64,000 nucleotides of DNA from Phycisphaerales bacterium. GTDB lineage: Bacteria > Planctomycetota > Phycisphaerae > Phycisphaerales > UBA1924. The notes below the pieces were generated by a model. It made no database searches. It was not told the origin of the DNA and saw nothing but the letters and a program-made list of their open reading frames with translations. A program made the position numbers and the translations under genes. The DNA lies in contig JADYYE010000088.1 in assembly GCA_020853815.1 (NCBI GenBank), forward strand, positions 1 through 64,000. Reading direction: 5' to 3'. Positions 8,601 through 13,833 of the stretch are shown here, in pieces (within the stretch, counting starts at the first letter, position 1; the number at the start of each line of letters is the position of its first letter).

Positions 8601-9052
8601 GCGTCGTTGAACCCGCCGGCGAAGACGCCGGAGAAATCGGCGACGCCGTCGCCGTCGGTGTCGCGGAGGACGCGGACGCGGTCTTCGGTGCGGGTGAAGA
8701 AGTCCTTTTCGAAGGCGCCGGCGGCGATCCACTTGTCGATGAGGGCGCGGCGGTCTTCGACGGACTTGAGCTTGAGGTCTTCCTCGACGGCGTTGAGCTT
8801 GCCGAGCACGCGGGTGTCGGAGACGGCGTTGCCGGCACGATCGGTCTCGGCGACGTAGACGTTGCCCTTCCAGTCGATGGTGAATGAGACGGGGTTTCGC
8901 ATGGAGCCCGGCTTGGCCCAGACGTCGACGCGCCGGCTCTGGTTGTCCTGCGTGAGCGTGTGCTTGGGCGGCTCGGGCTTCTTGTCCTGGGCGATCGCGG
9001 CGCCGGAGCAGAGGAGGAGCGAGGCCAGAATGGCGGTCCGTCGGGTCGTCAT
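5639..9052 (-). CDS. PVC-type haem-binding membrane-anchored putative dehydrogenase
   Basis: A 1137-aa exported protein and first gene of the hydroxyproline operon. In order: a signal peptide (cleaved about AIAQ), a beta-propeller-like putative membrane-bound dehydrogenase domain (about 40-440, with RVLRDTDGDGVAD and LRNPQELAFDDLGELF), Ala-rich HEAT-like repeats (about 450-940), a cytochrome c domain with CVRCH (about 980), and a Pro-rich linker. It ends in one C-terminal transmembrane helix followed by AKRSGG. Most of it should be periplasmic. The family is expanded in Planctomycetota and Verrucomicrobia and its substrates are mostly unknown. TACACT 7 nt before the ATG suggests a leaderless transcript. 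It may accept electrons from hydroxyproline oxidation or act on an imported substrate; both are inference. Confidence 0.8.
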   Translation of the reverse strand: MTTRRTAILASLLLCSGAAIAQDKKPEPPKHTLTQDNQSRRVDVWAKPGSMRNPVSFTIDWKGNVYVAETDRAGNAVSDTRVLGKLNAVEEDLKLKSVEDRRALIDKWIAAGAFEKDFFTRTEDRVRVLRDTDGDGVADFSGVFAGGFNDALDGIGAGVLFLNNSIYYTCIPSLWKLTDANNDFAADTREKLSSGYGIRWCFFGHDLHGLALGPDGRIYFSMGDRGYNITTKEGVQLFGPERGAVFRCWPDGSELELFHEGLRNPQELAFDDLGELFTGDNNCDSGDAARMVHVWEGGNSGWCQDVQSLDSRGPWNREFIWNLLSQHDEPARPAWTTPPIDHIGAGPSGMLHYPGLGESDRYTNAIFMVDYYGSGATVHAFKPVADGATFKTSDKHAYYSGVTVTDIDFGYDGRMYLSDWGGGWEPNPNGNIFTIANTTALNDPKQADAIAQVRELFNRGFSQRAPDELMQLLAHRDQRVRLAAQYELASRGEPAAAGLSELASSRNAPFFQRLHSIWAIGQIARKAPKAAASLAPLLGDADAEIRAQALRTLGDLKYDALMEYFSALSDESPRVRYYAALAVGKRKDQSGIGPLLDLLVSNDNADRAIRNAAVYALTLIGKPDDVITAAAGLPASARLGVVLSLRRSANIGAAAYLADEDPVVAIEAARAVYDMNIGAGLPALAKMLDQPIARDRAIEPLMRRVIEASAIIGDDAAVERLARFATDSGADAAWRLLALEKLENWDKPLKRDGVWGHWIDLPARSADTLRAALARHQAAIAAAASTPELRAKSDALSARIATNLSPEEMLSQLADAGRSESYRAVILEQIASASKDQLPKAASSLLEKIEASTPALRTRARELLAAVDPAKGADKAAAGATAADLRERQHAIKLLASIDHASALAAIGELAMKLSDGSEDPSVALEIYEAAMRAKATGLRAMVEKAGASAKRPPGFSTALLSKGGDPARGKGVFLHHEAAQCVRCHTIGNVGGTAGPNLSLIASRATPEQIIESITEPNAVIVQGFGQASAMPEMTHLLQPADVRDLAAYLGTLFDPSVGRAGEQAATMTNASGASSAAPTGGPWAPPSHTPPGEPPFFDPVLSDAIIPLLGLLALLIPLAVIAGAIALAKRSGGVW

Positions 9053-9059
9053 GGGGGAG

Positions 9060-9065
9060 AGTGTA
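9060..9065 (-). promoter_or_regulatory. Probable -10 element of the hydroxyproline operon
   Basis: TACACT ends 7 nt before the ATG at 9052, inside TTTACACT. The intervening CTCCCCC has no Shine-Dalgarno, so the transcript would be nearly leaderless. No clear -35 was recognised. Confidence 0.4.
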
Positions 9066-9100
9066 AAGGGTTTCCGTGCGGCGTCACGCGGGGAGTTGGT

Positions 9101-9173
9101 ATCACCGCGAGATTGCGCAATTTCGCGGTGATAGCCCGCGCATCACCGCTTTGGTGCGCAATTTCGCGGTGAT
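9101..9173. promoter_or_regulatory. Two tandem palindromes upstream of the operon, candidate operator pair
   Basis: Site 1 (9101-9132) has arms ATCACCGCGA and TCGCGGTGAT around a TTGCGCAA core. Site 2 (9142-9173) has arms ATCACCGC and GCGGTGAT. Both share the exact 19-mer TGCGCAATTTCGCGGTGAT (9114-9132 and 9155-9173). They lie about 50-120 bp upstream of the operon's first codon, where a regulator could bind. No regulator gene is adjacent. They could also be another intergenic repeat. Confidence 0.45.
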
Positions 9174-9198
9174 GCGTGTGGAAAACTCGGGAGGAATT

Positions 9199-9389
9199 CA
9201 CCGCGGAGGACGCGGAGAACGCGGAGAAGAAGGGGCGGAACCCAGAGGACGGGAGGGAATCAGAGGAACTCAGAGAGGAGGGGAAGCCGGTGGTTGAAGA
9301 GATACAGAAGATTCTCAACGCAGAGACCGCAGAGGACGCAGAGAAGAAAAGGCGGGAACGCAGAGGACGGGAGGGAATCAGAGGAACTC
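9199..9389. repeat. Two degenerate copies of a GCAGAGGACGCAGAG-type intergenic repeat
   Basis: Purine-rich DNA with period-9/10 GCGGAGAAC-like units occurs at 9199-9240 and 9315-9360. Each block is followed by an identical 29-nt block (9243-9271 and 9361-9389, beginning CAGAGGACGGGAGGG). The rest of the 512-bp gap between 9053 and 9564 holds the operon promoter, the tandem palindromes and a family A palindrome; I see no gene in it. Confidence 0.65.
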
Positions 9390-9487
9390 GGTGAGGGGGA
9401 GAAGAGTGAGTGGGACGTGGTGTGGAAGAGGATGATGTTGAAGAAGGCATTAAGGCAAGCGGCATCGAGGCATCGAGTGGGTAAGCG

Positions 9488-9511
9488 CACGGACCTGAAG
9501 ACAGGTCCGTG
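9488..9511. repeat. Palindromic repeat family A, perfect copy
   Basis: Arms CACGGACCTG and CAGGTCCGTG are exact reverse complements around loop AAGA, followed by GCAC. This is the clearest copy of the family; others are at 2416-2439 (inside a gene), 13491-13512, 15685-15708 and 22521-22542. It lies 54 bp downstream of queF (minus strand). Confidence 0.7.
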
Positions 9512-9564
9512 GCACGAATTGGAGTAGGAGGCCGGCGGGGACCGCGGAGGCACCCAAGGTCACG

Positions 9565-9954
9565 TCACATCGCGCGGAAGTGGGCGGGGATGTCGCCGAA
9601 GTCGGCGCGGATCACGGAGCGGATCCCGCCGCGGCCTTTCCAGTCGGTGCGGATCTGGAGCCACACGGGCTTCATGGCGGCGACGAGGTCGTCGCGGATG
9701 CGGTTGGTGACCGCTTCGTAGAAGATGCCCTCGTTGCGGAAGGCCTGGTAGTAGAGCTTGAGGCTTTTGAGCTCGACGCACACGCCGCCGGCGCTGGCGG
9801 CACGCGGGACGTAGCGCAGCGTGATCGTGCCGAAGTCGGGGTGCCCGGTCTTCGGGCAGAGCGAGGTGAACTCCTCGGCGACGTGCTCGATCACGAAGGG
9901 CGAGTCGCCGGGGGTGGGAAAGAAATCGAGGATGGATGAGGAGGCACTAGGCAT
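9565..9954 (-). CDS. queF: NADPH-dependent 7-cyano-7-deazaguanine reductase
   Basis: A 129-aa type I QueF that reduces preQ0 to preQ1 in queuosine biosynthesis. The catalytic Cys lies in EEFTSLCPKTG and the family motif is ELKSLKLYYQAFRNE; the tail GRGGIRSV is also typical. The alignable protein begins about ILDFFP, and the nearest ATG (9954) lies within repeat DNA shared with 2478-2545, so the 5' end may have been remodelled by the repeat. The longer frame to 10113 adds a poly-Leu stretch produced by a (GAA)15 tract and is not credible as protein. A QueD-like gene lies at 16579, not adjacent. Confidence 0.85.
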   Translation of the reverse strand: MPSASSSILDFFPTPGDSPFVIEHVAEEFTSLCPKTGHPDFGTITLRYVPRAASAGGVCVELKSLKLYYQAFRNEGIFYEAVTNRIRDDLVAAMKPVWLQIRTDWKGRGGIRSVIRADFGDIPAHFRAM

Positions 9955-10017
9955 TGGGCACTTGGCACTAGGGAAAGAGCGAGACAGCGAAGCAGCGAGA
10001 CAGCGAAACAGGGGAGG
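9944..10017. repeat. Low-complexity repeat modules upstream of queF
   Basis: On the minus strand the order is CTGTCTCGCTG-type units, then CCTAGTGCCAAGTGCCCA and a second CCTAGTGCC. The same modules occur in opposite orientation and order inside the oxidoreductase gene at about 2478-2545. The queF ATG lies inside the module. Confidence 0.6.
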
Positions 10018-10028
10018 AAGAAGGCAAG

Positions 10029-10073
10029 GAAGAAGAAGAAGAAGAAGAAGAAGAAGAAGAAGAAGAAGAAGAA
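10029..10073. repeat. (GAA)15 microsatellite upstream of queF
   Basis: Fifteen uninterrupted GAA units (TTC on the queF strand) lie in the 155-bp gap between the TPR lipoprotein gene and queF. Such a tract can change length by slippage and so change spacing in the queF 5' region. Confidence 0.85.
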
Positions 10074-10109
10074 CTGAGGGGAGGATGCACCGTGGAGCGG
10101 GGCGACCGA

Positions 10110-11144
10110 TCACTGGTAACGGGACAGGAGTTCGACGATCTTTGGCTGGCGTTTGTCGATGGCCAGTGAGCGGCGGAAGAGATCGACGGCTTCGGTGCGG
10201 GCGGCCTCGTCGGTCTTGTCGCTCCAGACGTAGCGATTGAGACAGCAGACAGCCACGCCGTTGAGCGCGGGGAAATAGCCGGGGTCAAGCTCGATCGAAT
10301 TGCGGAACGCGGCCTCGGCCTCGGGGTACTTGCGCAGGCGGAACTGGGCGGAGCCGAGGCGCTCGAATCCCGCGGCGGACGGCTGCAATTCGAGCAGGCG
10401 CGTCAGCGTGTTGACCATCTCTTCGTAGCGACCGATCTTGCCGAGGCTGTCGGCGAGATTGAGCAGCAGCGGCGGCGTGAGGTCGGCGAGTTCGGAGGCC
10501 TGCTGGTATTCGCTGACGGCTTCGGAATGGCGGCCGAGCGCGGCGAAGACGGAGCCGAGGTTGGTGCGGGCCGGGCCGCTGGTGGTGTCGATCTTGACGG
10601 CGCGCTGGGCGTAAGGGAGCGCCTGGGCGGGCTCGCCGAGCTGGAGGTAGGCGGTGGCGAGGTTGAGGTTGGCGGAGAAGTCGTCGGGGCGGATGGTGAG
10701 GGCGCGGAGGTAGGCGCGGACGGCCTCGCCGAGGCGGTTGAGGAGTTGGAGGGTCAGGCCGTGGAGGTATTGAGCGTCGAAGTTGCCGGGCTCGATCTGG
10801 GCGGCACGGGAGTATCGGGACTCGGCGTTTCGGTAGTCGCCCTGCTCGCGATAAATATCGCCGGCGCCGAGGTAGGCGACGGTGAGGTTGGGGTTGATGG
10901 CGATGGCCTTTTCGAACTCTTCGCGGGCCTTGTCGAGCATTCCCTGGCGTTTGAGCGCCTCGGCGCGAGAGAGAGCCTGATCGGCCTGGTTGATCGCGGG
11001 CTCTGGCTCGGGGGTGACGAGTTCGACGGGGGGCTTGGGATCGAGGATGTTGCAGGCGGAGAGCGAAGCGGCCAGGAGCGCGGCGGCGCTGAGGTTGGTG
11101 AGCAGGCGGGACAGGAACACACGCGGCCCCGGATGACAAGTCAT
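10110..11144 (-). CDS. TPR-repeat lipoprotein
   Basis: A 344-aa lipoprotein with lipobox LSAC (about residue 31) and about seven tetratricopeptide repeats (for example AREEFEKAIAINPN, AVRAYLRALTIRPDD, AEAAFRNSIELDPGY). TPR lipoproteins of this size usually scaffold envelope assemblies, such as PilF/PilW for type IV pilins; a GspE/PilB ATPase is encoded 9 kb away, but a link is speculation. The ATG at 11144 follows GGAG with suitable spacing. The same-strand gene upstream (endonuclease IV) ends 15 bp away, so the two may be cotranscribed. Confidence 0.75.
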   Translation of the reverse strand: MTCHPGPRVFLSRLLTNLSAAALLAASLSACNILDPKPPVELVTPEPEPAINQADQALSRAEALKRQGMLDKAREEFEKAIAINPNLTVAYLGAGDIYREQGDYRNAESRYSRAAQIEPGNFDAQYLHGLTLQLLNRLGEAVRAYLRALTIRPDDFSANLNLATAYLQLGEPAQALPYAQRAVKIDTTSGPARTNLGSVFAALGRHSEAVSEYQQASELADLTPPLLLNLADSLGKIGRYEEMVNTLTRLLELQPSAAGFERLGSAQFRLRKYPEAEAAFRNSIELDPGYFPALNGVAVCCLNRYVWSDKTDEAARTEAVDLFRRSLAIDKRQPKIVELLSRYQ

Positions 11145-11159
11145 GCATGATCTCCGAAC

Positions 11160-12401
11160 TTAGCCCCGACGCGTGGCGCGGCGGGAAGAGTCAATCTTTC
11201 GCGCGCCGGAGGTCCGGGGCGACTTGGCCGGTTTGGGAGAGGATCGGGAGGCTGGGCGGGATGACTTGGACGAATCACCGGCCGATGGCGCGGGGTTCTT
11301 GCCGCGCGTGGTGGACGTACGAGCGGGCGCGGCCTTGGTTCGCTTGGAAGGCCTGTTTGCGGGTTTGGTTGAGGGCTTGGCTTCGACCTCTGACTTCACG
11401 GGTTTCGGGGTGCGAGCTGTCTTGGCGGGCTTTGGCTTCGAGGACTTTGGCGTGGCGACTTGGGCCGCGGCGACGGGATGCGAAGCGGTCCACTCCCCCA
11501 CCAGCGCTTCGGGATCGCCGCCGGATTGGAGTGAGACGAGGCGGGCGCGGTTGACGATGTCCCACGGCACGCCGTCCGCGCGATTCTCTTTGGGCGTTTC
11601 GAGAATCTTGGGGACCCGGGCGACAACGGGGTGATTGACGATGGCGGCAAAGCCGCTGGCGGCGAGGTTGGGCGCGCCGATCGTGCCCTCTCCGATGTGG
11701 GCGTGTCGATCGAGGCGCGAGCCGACGATGCCCTTGGAGTCGTTGAGGTGGAAGACGCGGAGGTTCTCGATGCCGCAGGTCGCGTGGAAGTGATCGAGGG
11801 CTTTTTCGGCGGCCTCTCGCGTGGAGAGGTCGTGGCCGAAGGCGTGCATGTGGCAGGAGTCGAGGCAATAGGCGATGCGCGGCGGTTCGCCGGTCTTGTC
11901 GATGATGATGGAGCGAAGGCGTGCGAGGTCTTCGAACGGGCCGCCGATGGTGCTCCCGCCGCCGGCGGTGTCTTCGAGGCAGGACACGGTCTGGTAGCCG
12001 CGGGTGCGGTTGAAGAGCTCGCGATACGCGTCGGCGATGCGGGTCAGGCCGGCGTCGAGGGTGTGCCCGACGAACGAGCCGGGGTGATGAACGAGGTAGC
12101 GGATGCCGAGGGTCTCGCAACGCTCGATCTCGTCGGTCATGAGGTCGATGCTCTTCCGCCAGAGCTCGTCCTGGTGCGTGGCGAGGTTGATGAGGTAGGA
12201 GGCGTGGCTGACCATGCGGTCGCCCCAGCCGAGGATCGCGACGCGGGCGTTCCAGTCGCGCACCATGGCGGGGTCCAGCGGCTTAGCGGCCCACTGCTGC
12301 TGGTTCTTGGTGAAGACCTGCACCGTGTCGAAGCAAAGGCGCTGGGCCTCGTCGAGCGCGGTGAGCATGGAGCCGGCGATGGAGAGATGGGAACCGAACA
12401 T
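11160..12401 (-). CDS. nfo: Endonuclease IV with a basic histone-H1-like C-terminal tail
   Basis: 413 aa: an apurinic/apyrimidinic endonuclease core (about 1-285) plus a tail (about 285-413) made almost only of Lys, Pro, Ser, Ala, Arg and Thr. The core shows the TIM-barrel AP endonuclease 2 motifs MFGSHLSIAGSM, YLVHHPGSFVGH, LEDTAGGG, YCLDSCHMHAFG and FHLNDSK with RLDRHAHIGEGTIG, covering the trinuclear Zn ligands. Typical Nfo is about 280 aa, so the tail is extra; it resembles H1 or Hc1 tails and should bind DNA non-specifically. TACCCT at 12409-12414 leaves a 7-nt spacer to the ATG without Shine-Dalgarno. The frame upstream of 12401 is non-coding. Confidence 0.88.
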   Translation of the reverse strand: MFGSHLSIAGSMLTALDEAQRLCFDTVQVFTKNQQQWAAKPLDPAMVRDWNARVAILGWGDRMVSHASYLINLATHQDELWRKSIDLMTDEIERCETLGIRYLVHHPGSFVGHTLDAGLTRIADAYRELFNRTRGYQTVSCLEDTAGGGSTIGGPFEDLARLRSIIIDKTGEPPRIAYCLDSCHMHAFGHDLSTREAAEKALDHFHATCGIENLRVFHLNDSKGIVGSRLDRHAHIGEGTIGAPNLAASGFAAIVNHPVVARVPKILETPKENRADGVPWDIVNRARLVSLQSGGDPEALVGEWTASHPVAAAQVATPKSSKPKPAKTARTPKPVKSEVEAKPSTKPANRPSKRTKAAPARTSTTRGKNPAPSAGDSSKSSRPASRSSPKPAKSPRTSGARKIDSSRRATRRG

Positions 12402-12486
12402 GAGGGGGAGGGTATCAGAAGGAGGGATGGAAGGCTGCAGGGAAGCGCCACGATCCGCGAACACCTGCGGGCGTGAAGAGACTCTC

Positions 12487-12520
12487 ACCACGGAGGGGCA
12501 CGGGGAGCACGGAGAGGAAC
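12487..12520. repeat. CACGGAGGGGCACGGAG-type intergenic repeat
   Basis: Purine-rich DNA of ACGGAGGGGCACGG/GAGCACGGAGAGG units, similar in style to 9199-9389 but a different unit. It lies in the 218-bp divergent gap between nfo and the SDR gene, which holds no gene. Confidence 0.4.
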
Positions 12521-12619
12521 GGGCCGGAATCCGAGTGGGGCGTGGCGTGCGGCAGATCGAGTCGCGGAGCGCACTTCGGCGGGGAATCGCTTTGTTCGGG
12601 CGCGACATACGCTTGGGAC

Positions 12620-13405
12620 ATGCTGAGTCTCAACGGACGGATCGCGATCGTGACGGGTGCTTCGGCGGGGATCGGCGCGGGGGTGGCCCGCGATCTTGCG
12701 GCGCAGGGGGCGGCGGTGGTGCTCAACGCGCGACGCGAAGGTCCGCTGAAGGAACTGGCCGCCACGCTGCCCGCGGGCAGGTCGGCGGTGGTTGCGGGCG
12801 ACGCGAGTGACGATCGCGTGATCAACGCGATGCTCGACGCGGCGCGGGACCGCTTCGGCGACGGGACTCGTGAGGCGGACCTGGTCGTCATCAACGCGGG
12901 GCGCGGGCTGAGCGGCTCGGTGATGACGTCGGACACGGCGCAGTGGGAAGAGATGATCCGCACCAACCTGCTTGGTGCGGCGAAGCTGATCCGCCAGGCG
13001 GGTCTTCGGATGCTGAGGGCCAGCGAGGGCAAGAGCGGCGCGGAGCTGGTTCGCTCGCCGCGGGACATGGTGGTGCTGGGTTCGACGGTCGGGCGGAATA
13101 TTTCGCCCTTCTCGTCGATGTATGGCTCGACGAAGTTCGGCGTACACGGGCTGGTCGAGGGCGCGCGGCGGGAGCTTGGGCCCAAGGGGATTCGCGTGAC
13201 GCTGATCGCGCCGGGGTTTGTGAAGAGCGAGTTCCAGGGCGTGGCCGGATACGACCCGGCGTGGGTGGAGCAGACATTCGATCGGATCGGGCCGGTGCTC
13301 GTGCCGGAGGATGTGGCGCGGGTGGTGACGTTTGTCGCGTCGCAGCCGGCGCAGGTGCATGTGAACGACGTGATGCTGCGGCCGACGCGTCAGGATTATC
13401 CGTGA
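12620..13405 (+). CDS. Short-chain dehydrogenase/reductase
   Basis: A 261-aa classical SDR. The cofactor motif TGASAGIG lies at about residues 12-19, the NAG motif in VINAGRG, the catalytic Ser in VVLGSTVG, and the YxxxK pair in MYGSTKFG. The Arg residues after the second strand (NARREG) favour NADP(H). The substrate cannot be inferred from sequence or neighbours. The start at 12620 is set by the Rossmann fold; TACGCT (12608-12613) ends 6 nt before it, suggesting a leaderless mRNA. The frame upstream to 12473 is non-coding. Confidence 0.85.
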   Translation: MLSLNGRIAIVTGASAGIGAGVARDLAAQGAAVVLNARREGPLKELAATLPAGRSAVVAGDASDDRVINAMLDAARDRFGDGTREADLVVINAGRGLSGSVMTSDTAQWEEMIRTNLLGAAKLIRQAGLRMLRASEGKSGAELVRSPRDMVVLGSTVGRNISPFSSMYGSTKFGVHGLVEGARRELGPKGIRVTLIAPGFVKSEFQGVAGYDPAWVEQTFDRIGPVLVPEDVARVVTFVASQPAQVHVNDVMLRPTRQDYP

Positions 13406-13451
13406 GAGCGGAAAGAAGTGGCCAAGTGGCGGAGTGAAAGGACGGAAGAGT

Positions 13452-13512
13452 ACCGATGTCGGAAGCCGAGATGGGTAACACGAGAACGGCACGGACCTGA
13501 AGACATGGCCCT
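13452..13512. repeat. Adjacent degenerate copies of palindromic families B and A
   Basis: Positions 13452-13476 carry ACCGATGTCGG with an imperfect partner CCGAGATGGGT (family B). Positions 13491-13512 carry ACGGACCTG-AAGA with a decayed right arm (family A), followed by GGCAC. They sit within the 428-bp gap between the SDR gene and glmS, which contains no gene. Confidence 0.55.
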
Positions 13513-13566
13513 GGCACGATGAAGAACCCTCGCACGCGCCCCGTGATTGTTGGAGTGAGGGAAGCG

Positions 13567-13593
13567 CACCGATGTCGGGGACCGACATCGGTG
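13567..13593. repeat. Palindromic repeat family B, perfect copy
   Basis: Arms CACCGATGTCGG and CCGACATCGGTG are exact reverse complements around loop GGA, followed by GCAC. This is the best-preserved family B copy. A further short inverted pair GGCAC/GTGCC follows at about 13604-13620. Confidence 0.7.
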
Positions 13594-13833
13594 GCACGAG
13601 AACGGCACGACCGAGGTGCCATAACCCAGGGGTGCGGGAATCAGGGCGTCGGGAGGATCGAATGGGCGGAGTAATCGGACGATCCCGAGGGCGATGAGGG
13701 GCGTAGGAGGGGTTGCCGGCGTCGGTTTGTGGGGTCGCGGGGAGATCGGGCCGATCTGAATTGGCCGGGCGCGGAGAGCGCCGGTCCCGCCGGATTTTTC
13801 TGGTTGCCGGGGGCGGAACGGAGACATGCTGCC

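Noticed and set aside
9114-9173. The two 19-mers as a small CRISPR array
   Set aside because: Only two copies 41 bp apart, each forming a palindrome, with no third unit and no cas genes.
10021-10113. N-terminal poly-leucine extension of the queF frame as a signal or membrane anchor
   Set aside because: It is created by the (GAA)15 tract read on the minus strand; QueF is a cytoplasmic enzyme and the conserved protein starts later.
13664-13833. glmS ribozyme upstream of glmS
   Set aside because: No recognisable catalytic core, and this class is known mainly from Gram-positive bacteria.
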